This document shows, in pieces, positions 30,491 to 41,344 of a stretch of DNA of 64,000 nucleotides (positions within the stretch are counted from its first letter, which is position 1; every line of letters begins with the position of its first letter). The notes beneath the pieces are model-generated. The model saw only the letters and a program-made list of their open reading frames with translations. It ran no database searches and was not told the DNA's origin. The translations under genes and the position numbers were made by a program. The stretch lies in NCBI RefSeq assembly GCF_026262505.1, contig NC_067203.1, forward strand, positions 8,928,001 through 8,992,000. The letters are read 5' to 3'. Origin of the DNA: Trichomonas vaginalis G3 (taxonomy: Eukaryota > Parabasalia > Trichomonadida > Trichomonadidae).

Positions 30491-30932
30491 TATTATGCAT
30501 TTCATTATACATAAAATTAAAATGTCTATAATTATTTTCTATATTTTACTTTTCATTATCCCTTGAAAAGTTCCCTCAAAATTTAATTTTAGGTATTTAT
30601 GAAGATTTTTATATACCTTTCTTTATTAAACATAATTATAATATATTTTAAATTTCTTTTCAAAAAATTATATGAGAATCTCAAATTAACAATGAAATTT
30701 TTTATAGTAAGAACATACTTATAACCATATATAAAGATACTTTTTTTCACAAAACAATAATCGTACTTCCTCAACGATTAATCAACACTGCAACAATATT
30801 TTTGACAAAAATAATCGTTTTGTAATTTGTGTTGCGACCCCCTCAGAATATCTACAATATGACGCCATAAACCATTCATTATTGAATCGAAACGGTTATG
30901 ATGCCGATATGACGCGAATGCCCCAGAAACCC

Positions 30933-30941
30933 CTCCCTTCA
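30933..30941 (+). repeat. 9-bp target duplication, right copy (CTCCCTTCA)
   Basis: Direct repeat of 28193-28201 directly outside the right end of the foldback element. Confidence 0.9.
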
Positions 30942-31144
30942 TATTCTGATCTCATGACATATTATCGCAGAAACTATATTTATACACCACACCTCATAAA
31001 ACATCATTTTAGCCCTATCTAAGCGTTCAAAACCTATTTTTCCCGCGTAATCTGATTCTTCAGGTTCCGCTGATTCGATTTCTGCTGTCAGATCGTGAAA
31101 ATATGCATCAGATAACAAGATAAATGCAAATTACTACACTTACT
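30942..31144. repeat. Giant palindrome, inner part of left arm
   Basis: Reverse complement of 31315-31517, essentially perfect by eye. With 27.3-28.2 kb it makes up the left arm. Confidence 0.88.
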
Positions 31145-31314
31145 ATTTTCCTTAAAATTACTTATTCATCTATATGATAATATTTATTATCTTCTCCGTT
31201 TTCTTTCACAAATACATTTAATTTTCTGAATAATACGGGTTATAAAATGAATATCTCAAAAAATAAAATTCAAAATAAATATTGGATAAAGACTAGACAT
31301 AATCTGAACTTTTA

Positions 31315-32241
31315 AGTAAGTGTAGTAATTTGCATTTATCTTGTTATCTGATGCATATTTTCACGATCTGACAGCAGAAATCGAATCAGCGGAACCTGAA
31401 GAATCAGATTACGCGGGAAAAATAGGTTTTGAACGCTTAGATAGGGCTAAAATGATGTTTTATGAGGTGTGGTGTATAAATATAGTTTCTGCGATAATAT
31501 GTCATGAGATCAGAATATGAAGGGAGTATATATGTGTTTTTGTCACATATTTAAATTTGGGAATAACTCAGCATAGTCTGTAAAATAGTTAAGTACAGGC
31601 CATAAGTTATATAAAGCACAAAAAATAGAAAATAAATATTAATAAGGTAAAATAAGATTTGAAAGATAGAAGGGGTTGTTTAATAATTATATATGAGAAG
31701 TAAGAGTGCATATTAGACTCTTGTCGGTCAAACTTTTGCAATCACATTCTGATTGCAGAAGATTGTCTCATTGTGGGAGACAATGCAGTGACAATGTCTC
31801 CAGAATGAGACATTGTGACCGACAAGAGTGCACAATACACTCTTGTCGGTCAAACTTTTGCAATCACATTCTGATTGCAGAAGATTGTCTCATTGTGGGA
31901 GACATGCAGTGACAATGTCTCCCAGAATGAGACATTGTGACCGACAAGAGTGCACAATACACTCTTGTCGGTCAAACTTTTGCAATCACATTCTGATTGC
32001 AGAAGATTGTCTCATTGTGGGAGACATGCAGTGACAATGTCTCCCAGAATGAGACATTGTGACCGACAAGAGTGCACAATACACTCTTGTCGGTCAAACT
32101 TTTGCAATCACATTCTGATTGCAGAAGATTGTCTCATTGTGGGAGACATGCAGTGACAATGTCTCCCAGAATGAGACATTGTGACCGACAAGAGTGCACA
32201 ATACACTCTTGTCGGTCAAACTTTTGCAATCACATTCTGAT
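31315..32241. repeat. Giant palindrome, uninterrupted right arm with 122-bp satellite array
   Basis: 31315-31706 is unique sequence mirrored on the left; 31713-32241 holds about four and a half satellite units in inverted orientation relative to the left array. One unit near 31790 differs by a base or two from the consensus. The array ends abruptly at about 32241, inside the third hairpin block of the unit. Confidence 0.9.
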
Positions 32242-33551
32242 CACTCTAGATTCTATTTTATTCTTTACTTTCCAATTATTTTAATTACCATTTGATATTC
32301 ATATTCATTTACTCTTTTAATTTTTTAATTTTCATAATTATTGTCTTATATCATATTTAACTTATAAAATATCTTTATTTTCTTACCACACTATACATAT
32401 AATTAGTTGCCAAACAATGTCTCCTCTTCAAAAATCATCTAATCACCAATATACCATATGATTTGTGTGTATCTTTAAAAGTCTTATTATTTTCATTAAT
32501 TATTGAATTCCACATCTAGTTAGTTTATATAAACACTGATTGTTCTACAATTATGTTAGTTTATATCATTCATCATCAGTTTTCATTTTATGTATGTAGT
32601 TTTTATATCTCTATCAATTTTGAAATGATACATATATTCACAATTATATGCAGTGTCAATAGACATCTTGTTGCCTATGAAATTAACAATTTTTTCAAAT
32701 TATATTGGTATTCTTCAACTTGTGAATTTGTTACATTTAATTGCTAATATAGCCTTCTCCATTATTTTACATTTGACTTACATTAATAACCAGGCTTAAT
32801 TTTAACAATTGATACCCAATCCAAAATGTCTTTCCAAAATTAGCCGAATTTCAAAAATTGACATGATAACACATTCTATATCAATTAGAAGTAAGAATAT
32901 TACAAATTAAATAAAAAATATCAATCTTTTAAAAATTTATAATATTATCTTTTTTTAAACTGCTATTATATCATTATCATTCATAGCCTGACTAATCAAA
33001 ATGAATTTCAATACATATTGTTCAAATAAGGCATAACTATGAAAGTTTGAATCATTACTCCGACATATGTTCCTATATAGTAAAATCACAACCGTCATTG
33101 ATATATGCATAACATTTCTAGTCATTTGCATGTATATATGCGAAATTTTAACTCTATTTTGAAAATATAATAATTTTTTTTAAATATCATATCATTATGT
33201 GTAAATCAATTCATCAGATCATATATATTAATATATCTGTAATTGAATAGTCTAGGCCAATTACATTAGTTTGATATCTTGATAACTTTTTAGATTTCAA
33301 CCTCAGCAATATATACTACTATGTACCAGTAATATAATGTTATAATACTGGGGTTGGATCTTCATGTAGTGTGGTTTTACAAGCAAAATAAATTTCGTCT
33401 AATTGCACTATGAATGTCATTAGTAGACTACCATAATCATATGGTAGATTCTCTAGTGCCTACATAAGTATGTGGTATATGTCACAAAGAATGTCTCCAA
33501 TCAGGGAGCTGTATTAATGAGCTTTTATAAAAATTTACGGGCGTGTTAGAT
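32242..33551. other. Non-coding right part of the 8-kb element
   Basis: 1.3 kb, AT-rich, no supported gene, repeat or RNA. One 64-codon frame at 32553 has no start signal and is compositionally like its surroundings. The right inverted repeat of the element follows at 33552-33573. Confidence 0.5.
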
Positions 33552-33573
33552 TCCAATAACAAAAACTTTAGGG

Positions 33574-34765
33574 TAGCTCCAACTGAGATAAGATATTTAA
33601 CAACTTCAAGATGACCTTCTCTTGATGCTATAATGAGTGGAGTTACTCCATAATTATTCTTTGCTTCTTTATTAGCTCCAACTGAGATAAGATATTTAAC
33701 AACTTCAAGTTTACCATAATATGATGCATCAATGAGTGGAGTATATCCATCATCATCCTTTGCTTCTTTATTAGCTCCAACTGAGATAAGATATTGAACA
33801 ACTTCAAGATGACCTTCTCTTGATGCCTTAATGAGTGGAGTGCATTCTTCAATAGCTTTTGCTTCTTTATTAGCTCCAACTGAGATAAGATATTTAACAA
33901 CTTCAAGATGACCTTTCCATGATGCTATAATGAGTGGAGTCCATCCTTGATTATCCGTTGCTTCTTTATTAGCTCCAACTGAGATAAGATATTTAACAAC
34001 TTCAAGTTTACCTTTTTCTGATGCCCAAATTAGAGCTGTACCATCATATTTGCTCTTGATTTCTTTGTCACAGCCACATTCAATGAGAGATTTAACAAGT
34101 CTCAGATTTCCTTTTGAAGATGCTTCATGAAGTACATTTGTACCATAATAATCATGATTTTGTTTTTTCCAAAGTCCTTCTTCACATGCTTTTTGCATCA
34201 TTTTTTGATTTCCTTTTTCTGAAATTTCTTCAAAGAATTTGTAGATTTGATTGAAATCTTTGGAATTTTTAAGTTCGGAAATTTTCGAAAGAAATTCTTT
34301 TGGTAAATTGATTCCTTCTTTCTCTTTGAGTTGAGAGTGAAGAGTTTGCATTTCTTTCTCAACGTTTTCTTTTTCTTTTTGGATCAGATTTAAATCTGCT
34401 TGAAGTTTTTCGATTTTATTTGCTGTAATGGATTGATTCTTTTGTAATTGTTCTAAAATATCAATAATTCCTTCGAAGATTCGCATCTTCATGTACTTTT
34501 GAACTGATTTAAGTGTTGAAATGGCATCTTGTAAGTTGTTTATTGAAATATTTGCACATCGAGTGCAAGTATACAATTCGCGTGCTGAGATTACAGAACG
34601 AGATTGCGCAAGAAGAGAATTGAAGTCATCAGGTGCTAAATTCGCGAATTTCATGATTGATTCGATATCTTCCACTTCGAATGTGCTAAAGAGATTATCC
34701 TCTTCAATATAATCTTTGATATGTGAGCCAATATATTCGTAGTTCAGAACAATTCCCCGACTCAT
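33574..34765 (-). pseudogene. Ankyrin-repeat gene, 5' part (3' end displaced by insertion)
   Basis: The open frame runs from 34765 to 33482, but its last 30 codons (from 33573 on) come from the inserted element. Residues 1-110 form a conserved helical N-terminal domain with a CTRC pair (ELYTCTRCANISI). Residues 115-160 are coiled coil. From about residue 205 come ankyrin repeats of 33 residues, such as TPLIIASWKGHLEVVKYLIS, about six in all, nearly identical to each other even in DNA. T. vaginalis has hundreds of such proteins, thought to act as protein-binding scaffolds. The protein is now cut short and its natural end is at 25353-25545. Confidence 0.88.
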
Positions 34766-34904
34766 TAAAATTTGTAACGTTTTTTTTTTGCAAAAATCCG
34801 AGCTTGACTTCGTTTGATCATCGTAGACCAGACCAAATATATATATATATATATGTATACATCCTACAAAAGAATTAAAACAAGTACTTGGTTCTTATCC
34901 ATCT
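34766..34904. other. Short spacer with AT microsatellite
   Basis: Upstream region of the ankyrin gene. It contains an (AT)n run at about 34838-34852. Confidence 0.5.
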
Positions 34905-34914
34905 CATCAACAGA
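34905..34914 (+). repeat. 10-bp target duplication, left copy (CATCAACAGA)
   Basis: Repeated directly at 41477-41486, flanking the Mutator-like element. The 9-11 bp length is typical for that superfamily. Confidence 0.9.
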
Positions 34915-35040
34915 GGGCGCGTAAAGGGTTGGCGTCCTAAGGCGTCCTGATGTAAACTATTCAATTTTTGAGAAGTTTACACAATAATTGAATAGTTTAT
35001 GGCGTCCTGAGAAGAGATTTCAATGGGTATGGCGTCCTAA
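34915..35040 (+). repeat. MULE left terminal inverted repeat
   Basis: Contains four GGCGTCCT-type motifs and ACTATTCAATTTTTGAGA. It matches 41345-41476 in inverted orientation. Confidence 0.85.
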
Positions 35041-35442
35041 AAAATAGAAGAAAATGATTTTTTCTCGATTTTTCTAGAAATTGAATTTTTTAAAAAAGAA
35101 AAAAATCAAAACGTATACATTCAAGAAAGACTATAAATGAAGATTTTTCTATTTTTTTTCATTCTAAAACATCTTTTTTTGGATAATTTTTTTTTTAATA
35201 AATATGTAAGAAAGATTGAAGAAAAAGTAAATTTACTTTAAGAAAATTCGTTTTACATGATGTAAGACCCATAACAACTATAAATATTCAATTATTTAAA
35301 ATAAAAAAAGAAAAACAGATTAAATGTATCTCACATCAAAATCCATTGACCTAAGGATGTTAAGTTTCTGTTTTTAAAAGTTGATATTTTTTTTTAATTT
35401 TAAGAAAATTAATAGCATGTTATTAGACAATAGGAGTGTAAT

Positions 35443-36499
35443 AAGGGTTTCGTTTTGCTAAAATTGTCACTTTTATAGCATATTTGTTTTTGGATGTTTT
35501 GCGAAACCAAAAAAAAAAAAAACTATGATATACAATGTGTGTGTAAAGAAAATACTTTATTTACTAGTTAAAAAATCATTTGGTATTGATCAAGTTTTTT
35601 TTTCTGGATAAGATATTATATGGATAATTGGATAGAAAATACAATTATATAATCTTGTACCTGGTTTAATTAAGCTAATTGTTATCAGAAACTTGTAATT
35701 TTTATGAATTTCAGATTTTCTTTTAATTACTGCTTTTCTTAATAGGTCAAGTTCTTATTTACGTTATAAAGTATGATATTTACAAATATCAAGTTATCAT
35801 GTTTTTTGAGAAATTATGAGAAACAAACAAAAATGAAAAAGATAGGAATAGCAATGAATAGTGATGTGGGTATAGAAAATGTAAGAGATATGAATGCAAA
35901 GCAATCAGTATTTAGGATATTGACCATAGATTTCGAAAAAAAATGCTGCATATTGAGCGAAAACTATGATTATATTATAAGGCTGTCATTTAAAGCATAA
36001 TGAAACTATTCCCTTTTCATTTTAATCGAATAAGATAGTAAAGATTTTTGAATTAGCTAGAAACTAATGAGATGTTTTCACAAATCAGATTTTAATCTCT
36101 ATAATGCATAATTCACTCAATATCTCAATTTTGATATTGCGAGATATTTTTGCTATCGGTTTCGCAATTTTGACACAATAGCAAGAGGGTTCTATAAGCA
36201 TTATTATCAACGTAGAATCTGAATATCATATCAGAAAATGTCGCAAATCTGACATTTACCCGACCAAATAGCAAAAATAATTGAATACTTTTCGCAAAAA
36301 CTTTAAAAATCGATAAAAATATGAAATATAGATATTAAAGAGACTTTTTATATAATATTCATAAAGATTTTCCAAAAATATGATACCGCAAAATTAAAAA
36401 AGTGACGTCTTGAGTGGAGTCAAAGGTCGAAATTGCTAGCTAAATGTTTTTTTAGCGAAATTGCGTATTGTACGTTTTTTTCGCAAAACGAAACCCTTA
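35443..36499. mobile_element. Non-autonomous element nested in the MULE (1.06 kb)
   Basis: Inverted termini AAGGGTTTCGTTTTGC on the left and GCAAAACGAAACCCTT on the right, flanked by the direct repeat AGTGTAAT (35435-35442 and 36500-36507). An 8-bp duplication fits hAT-type or short Mutator-type insertion. It contains one 75-codon frame (35773-36000) without clear support as a gene. It lies between the transposase gene's 3' end and the left terminus, so it probably does not stop transposition. Confidence 0.75.
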
Positions 36500-36841
36500 A
36501 GTGTAATGATATTGACTAAACAGAAATGAGAGAATAGAGATATAATTTTGATAAGCAATATTGCGAACAAATTCTGAAGTAAAATCGCGATCAATAATTG
36601 AAAATTACGATCATGTACTGAAAAATGACGATCGAATTGAATGAATAGAATTATATCTAAGAAAAAATAAATTGTATTTAGAAGATGAACAAAGAAAGGT
36701 GTATGCTAAAAATCATTTAACAATAAATGGAAATAAAACGAAATTGTTAAAAGAAAAAAATGAAAATTGTTAAATAATATATTATTTTTTAGTCATAAGA
36801 ATAAAAATATAGTAGTTATAAAAGGAATTAGACTTCATATA

Positions 36842-39094
36842 TCAATTCTTTTTCTCTGTAGATGTGGAACGTTTGCTTTTCGATCTCTTTCGATGAACTT
36901 GAAAATATAAGTTATTATCGCTGAGAATCCTTTCCGAAATAGGAGCTTTACGTTTAGGAGGATTGTCGGATGAATTTTGTTTTTTATTGTTTGATTTTGT
37001 TGTTATGGAAGATTTTTTCTTATTTTTTTCAGAATTTTGCTTGCTATTAACTGAAACTTGTTTTGACGGCCCAACAATAGCATTTGTAGTAGGAAGAATT
37101 CCCAATAACGAGCGCATTTTCGATAATTGTTTTTCAATATGATCAAGAAGGTCCAGCTTATGTTCTAGATTACTAGACATTTGATTTGTAGAAGGATGGT
37201 TTTGATTTTCTGGTTCTAAATCTGTAGAGTCTGCAATATTTGAATTTTCGGAGCGAATTGGAGCATCTGAACCTTGATTTGTATCGGCTTGCTCAAAATT
37301 AGTTTGAATTGGAGTGGATGAATTAAAATCTGGATGATTTAATGTTTCATTAAATAATGCCATAATTTTTTCTCTTTTTTCATTAATAAACTTAGTGATC
37401 ATTGTATCTTTATCTGTTAGATCGATCGATTTGAGTATATCTGCATCATGAACTGGAATATTTTCGAACAATGAACTCGATTCTATGGAACCATATGGAG
37501 AAATCTCGTTCTGAGCCAAAGAAAGATCACTTACGTTGTATTGTTTGATAGAAAAAATTGTTTTCTCAAGTTCTTTTTGAAAGCAGTCAAGAATATAATT
37601 TTTGTAGCTATCAGTGATAACGGTTTTTATATGGCGCTCGATCTTCTGGTTATTTTTGATGGCGTTATATTTATCTAATTGGATTTGAGATATCTTCTTA
37701 ATAGCTTCATAAATGTTTGGATGTTTTAACGAAGAAAATTCTGAATGCATACTCTCGAGGCAATCATTAGTGAATATTGCAGTTGCATTATTATATTGAG
37801 ATATTAAATTGTAGTGCGGCAACCAAACTTTGTTGAAATAATCAATATAATCTTTGATCGAATCAACTTTATTTTGATTAATTATATGCATTGTAAGTAC
37901 AAATTCTTCATGAGACATGAATGGAGTAATAGAATATAGCTTAAATAAAGAATTTTGTAAAGTATTGAAATTTTTTGTATAAAGTGCTACAAGTTTCCTG
38001 TGTAAAGCTTGTTTGAAATGAAATAGGCATCCAATTATACGGACTTTAGGGAAAATTTGTTGAAGTGCCTCTATCATTCCCTTTTCAAAATCACAATGAA
38101 TTTGAATTAGCTTTGAAAATTGAATACCCTTGACAGTAAAAATATATTCAAATGCCTTCTTATAAGATTCAAATGTGCGGTTTTTCATGAATATAAATAA
38201 AAGTGGTAGATATTGATTTGTTGAAGGTTCACAAATCATAATTGTTAGCATCTGTCCTTTTTGAAAATGTTTTGGTGTAATTTTAAAAGTTCCATCGCAA
38301 AATAAATCTGTGGCTTCTTTTGCAAATTGAATTGCCTTCTCAAAACCAAAAAACATCGTCTCACAATTTGCTTGAAAATCATGGCCAATGAAAAACTGCT
38401 CGCCATTTATTAAACAAAAATTAGCAATTTCATCGTCTGTAATTTTTTCTCCAACAGAAAATTTTCTGGACTTATTATAAACTTCCCTGACCAATGAATC
38501 TTTAATTAATGGGTTTTCATCAGTACCAACAGCAAGTTCTGTCATAAATTTTTTAATCTGCTGAAAAGTGCCGTTGTCTTCAGAAAATTTTGCCATTGCC
38601 TTATTGTATATTTCTGTCAGAGTCATTGATTTATGAAGATCATTTTTTTCATTTTGTAACTTTTTAAATTGTCTGCATTCGGGTATATGTTCCTTTTGTA
38701 AATCTTCGGAAACTGAACTGTTCTCAATTTTAACTAAATAACGTGCTTGACAAGAATGATCGATGCAACGGTAGTAACGTTCAATATTATTTGAATTAAT
38801 AATATTTGTATGATCATGCGAATAAAGCATATCTTTGCGAACAATTGTATCAGGATATTTTCCAGTAACTGCGGGAATATTTTTAACTGCAATATAACTA
38901 AAATATCTTCTGACAGCTTTAGATTCATTTTCGGCGTATTTAATATTAAAATATTGAAGAACTTGTTTGATTATATTCGTTTTTTCATCTCTCGATGTTG
39001 ATTTTTGGTATTTATCAGATTGTTCCCTGATAAATATTTTATTTTCGTCTGTAAAGTTTGCTCTTTTTTGATTAAATATAGATGATTTTCCCAT
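36842..39094 (-). CDS. MULE transposase (750 aa)
   Basis: Residues 107-140 hold a FLYWCH-like zinc motif (C110, C115, H136, C140) for binding the inverted repeats. The MULE DDE domain follows: D267 in LFCDGTFKITP, D335 in QIHCDFEKGM, the conserved GCLFHFKQAL at 355-364, and E447 in NDCLESMHSEF. The C-terminus is a Ser/Lys-rich low-complexity tail with basic clusters (PPKRKAPISE, KRSKSKR) that look like nuclear localisation signals. The enzyme cuts at the element's ends and inserts it with a 9-11 bp duplication. The start follows TCATTTTTTAATG, a host-type initiator. The frame is open with all catalytic residues, so it could be functional. Confidence 0.9.
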   Translation of the reverse strand: MGKSSIFNQKRANFTDENKIFIREQSDKYQKSTSRDEKTNIIKQVLQYFNIKYAENESKAVRRYFSYIAVKNIPAVTGKYPDTIVRKDMLYSHDHTNIINSNNIERYYRCIDHSCQARYLVKIENSSVSEDLQKEHIPECRQFKKLQNEKNDLHKSMTLTEIYNKAMAKFSEDNGTFQQIKKFMTELAVGTDENPLIKDSLVREVYNKSRKFSVGEKITDDEIANFCLINGEQFFIGHDFQANCETMFFGFEKAIQFAKEATDLFCDGTFKITPKHFQKGQMLTIMICEPSTNQYLPLLFIFMKNRTFESYKKAFEYIFTVKGIQFSKLIQIHCDFEKGMIEALQQIFPKVRIIGCLFHFKQALHRKLVALYTKNFNTLQNSLFKLYSITPFMSHEEFVLTMHIINQNKVDSIKDYIDYFNKVWLPHYNLISQYNNATAIFTNDCLESMHSEFSSLKHPNIYEAIKKISQIQLDKYNAIKNNQKIERHIKTVITDSYKNYILDCFQKELEKTIFSIKQYNVSDLSLAQNEISPYGSIESSSLFENIPVHDADILKSIDLTDKDTMITKFINEKREKIMALFNETLNHPDFNSSTPIQTNFEQADTNQGSDAPIRSENSNIADSTDLEPENQNHPSTNQMSSNLEHKLDLLDHIEKQLSKMRSLLGILPTTNAIVGPSKQVSVNSKQNSEKNKKKSSITTKSNNKKQNSSDNPPKRKAPISERILSDNNLYFQVHRKRSKSKRSTSTEKKN

Positions 39095-39099
39095 TAAAA

Positions 39100-39104
39100 A
39101 ATGA
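39100..39104 (-). promoter_or_regulatory. TCA-type initiator of the transposase gene
   Basis: TCATT on the minus strand, five bases before the ATG. It fits the trichomonad initiator TCA(C/T)(A/T). Confidence 0.55.
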
Positions 39105-39150
39105 AATGATGCAAAATTTACGAAAACCGTTCGAAAATTGAATCAAAAAT

Positions 39151-39546
39151 GAAAAGTAATACTTAAATGAGGAATTCTTTGAGATATTGGTCTTAGATTG
39201 AATGTAGCGTCATTCTTATATAGAATATATATTCATATCATCGGAAATATGATAAAAAGCATATAATAAATGTCAAAAAAGTGAACAAATAAGCAAAGAT
39301 ATTTTTTAAAAAACAATGAAAAGTAATACTTAAATGAGGAATTCTTTGAGATATTGGTCTTAGATTGAATGTAGCGTCATTCTTATATAGAATATATATT
39401 CATATCATCGGAAATATGATAAAAAGCATATAATAAATGTCAAAAAAGTGAACAAATAAGCAAAGATATTTTTTAAAAAACAATGAAAAGTAATACTTAA
39501 ATGAGGAATTCTTTGAGATATTGGTCTTAGATTGAATGTAGCGTCA
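39151..39546 (+). repeat. 167-bp tandem repeat, about 2.4 copies, between the divergent MULE genes
   Basis: Copies start at 39151, 39318 and 39485 with GAAAAGTAATACTTAAATGA; the third stops after AATGTAGCGTCA. The copies look identical. They fill the intergenic region between transposase and second gene, so they may act as upstream elements for both. Confidence 0.88.
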
Positions 39547-39582
39547 CAAATTTCACAAATATAATTTACTATACAATTTTAT

Positions 39583-39587
39583 TCATT
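39583..39587 (+). promoter_or_regulatory. TCA-type initiator of the second MULE gene
   Basis: TCATT eleven bases before the ATG at 39596, after a T/A-rich stretch. Confidence 0.55.
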
Positions 39588-39595
39588 TTTTTAAA

Positions 39596-40702
39596 ATGGC
39601 TGACGACAGTCTGTATCAACTAACTCAACTAGTCAAGCATAATGATTATTCTTCGGATTCATTAAATCAACTTTATCAATGCATAAGTACAATGACAGAA
39701 AGATCAATTGGATGCTTGAATTGGGATAAATTTTTCAAAAAAATCACAGTGACTGATGAAGTTCTTTTACATTTTTTAGCATCCGTTTTAAACATTGAAA
39801 AGATATCAGAATGTTTCAAGGATTCTATTTTTTATCACAATATTAATCTTGAAAAATTCAGTAATTTAACTGAAACAGAACAACAAACAATTTTAAATTC
39901 CTACAAAGCGGATAAATTTACATATTACATAATGTGCTCACAAATTGTAAAATCAAACTGGAACAATTTATCCCAAACTTTAGTTAATATTGCAAATCAA
40001 TATTTGCCATTTTTAGATGAAGAAAAGCAAATATATATATTTACTGAAATAACTGGCAATTATCAAAATTTTGAAATTTCAGTTGCAAACTTGTTACTTT
40101 TTTATGAAAACAATGAAGAAAAATTAAGCAACTGTTTTAATTTAACATTGTTCCAGCAAATTTATTCCAAAAATGGAATCGAGCAAATGATATTTTTTGC
40201 TGCAAATACAATTTGTTGCAATAACACTTCTATCAATTTTTACAATCTCCTTGAAATTGAAGAAATGAATCCATTTGATTTTTTTTATTTCTCAATTCAA
40301 TATAAAGAGATATTAAATTGCGATGATTTTCCAAAAGTTACAGAAGTAATCACAGGTTTAATCTCAGCTTCAAATATTAATGCTATTATGCGAATTTGCC
40401 AAAAAATTTTGGATAAAATTACATTTTATAAATGTAATTATTGCCATATTACCTCAATATGGAATTTTATCACAAATGCAGCAATAATTCTTCCTGATGA
40501 AGATTTATTAATCAAATTATTAAAATTCATAGAAAAAACAGAAAAAGCAACAGATGAATTATTCGAACCGGAGAATGATTTGGGTTTCTATGAATATTTA
40601 AATTCGATTTTCTCAGATATTACATCTGCGAGAAATAAGCAATTTCTCTTGGAATTTCTAAATACCCATGAAGATGACTTCACTTATGATCAAACATTGT
40701 GA
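39596..40702 (+). CDS. Second gene of the MULE: helical protein of unknown function (368 aa)
   Basis: MADDSLYQLTQLVKHNDYSS at the start. All-helical, Leu/Ile/Asn-rich, with repeated helix pairs reminiscent of HEAT/ARM folds, several Cys (CCNNTS, CNYCHITSIW), and an acidic C-terminus. There is no signal peptide or membrane segment. It sits inside the terminal repeats and faces away from the transposase, like the accessory gene mudrB in maize MuDR, though no sequence relation is claimed. It could be a captured host gene or a helper of insertion. Confidence 0.65.
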   Translation: MADDSLYQLTQLVKHNDYSSDSLNQLYQCISTMTERSIGCLNWDKFFKKITVTDEVLLHFLASVLNIEKISECFKDSIFYHNINLEKFSNLTETEQQTILNSYKADKFTYYIMCSQIVKSNWNNLSQTLVNIANQYLPFLDEEKQIYIFTEITGNYQNFEISVANLLLFYENNEEKLSNCFNLTLFQQIYSKNGIEQMIFFAANTICCNNTSINFYNLLEIEEMNPFDFFYFSIQYKEILNCDDFPKVTEVITGLISASNINAIMRICQKILDKITFYKCNYCHITSIWNFITNAAIILPDEDLLIKLLKFIEKTEKATDELFEPENDLGFYEYLNSIFSDITSARNKQFLLEFLNTHEDDFTYDQTL

Positions 40703-41344
40703 GGTCATTTTTGATCAACAAATTAATTGAAATTCCGATCAAAAAAAATTCACAAATTGGATCAAAAAAATCGAATCTCAAGTTAAAAATAAAAAATTTC
40801 TACATTTTTATCAAATTTATATTTTTTTTTCAAATCATGCGAATTGATTGAATAATTGCATATTTTATCCCATGCATCTAGAAGTATGTGTAATATTTTT
40901 GCTTTCATCAAGAAATTGTCGAATTTGATCTTAATTTTTTTTGAAAAATATACTTTTAGAAAAAGAAATAGTGATTGAATAGCTGCCCATGCTGTAAAAG
41001 GGTTATTTTTACAAGTAAAAAAATTGTTATTTTTCGAGCAAGTCGAGGCTTTTTTACCATCTTATTTTTGAAAAATTTACGAAAAATTATATCTGAAAAA
41101 ACGCTTCATTTTGATATCTTACAATGATAAAATACCAATGTTACTGGGATATAATAGCTACACCTGGACATCTACTACATTAATGCGTATGACAGGTAAA
41201 GTTGATTTCAAAAGTATAGCCTGGAAAGATTACAATAAATCAACGATAATTCAAAAAAATTTCTTATAAGTTAACATAATAAAAATTTAATTTTTATATT
41301 GCTTGTATTATACTTAAGTATATAATATATTTAAATCTTAGAAT
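40703..41344. other. Non-coding right part of the MULE
   Basis: AT-rich, no gene or repeat seen before the right inverted repeat. Confidence 0.5.

Larger units (their letters stand above)
28202..30932. mobile_element. MULE-like foldback element built of hairpins (2.7 kb)
   Basis: The element is flanked by 9-bp duplications. Terminal repeats are imperfect and about 70 bp long; the shared core reads CGTCATAT, then GGCGTCA, AACCGTTT and GGTTTACGGCGTCAT (left) or their close variants (right). Inside lies a second inverted repeat of about 275 bp (28671-28948 and 30210-30490), and between its arms an array of hairpins (29009-30190). No gene is present. GGCGTC-type ends resemble those of the nearby transposase-bearing element at 34915-41476, which could mobilise it. 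Confidence 0.82.
25546..33573. mobile_element. 8.0-kb DNA element with TA target duplications, inserted in the ankyrin gene
   Basis: Ends are 22-bp imperfect inverted repeats: CCCTTAAATTTTTGTTATTG at 25546 and its near reverse complement ending 33573. TA flanks both sides (25544-25545 and 33574-33575), and the host reading frame is restored exactly by removing one copy. A TA duplication is the rule for Tc1/mariner-type transposons, but no transposase gene is seen, so this looks like a non-autonomous passenger-bearing element. Its body holds a GC-rich possible RNA gene, a giant palindrome of 122-bp satellite units, and a nested 2.7-kb foldback element. About 5.3 kb remains without that insert. 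Confidence 0.82.

Noticed and set aside
35773-36000. 75-residue open frame in the nested element
   Set aside because: No initiator, no recognisable domain, composition like its surroundings.
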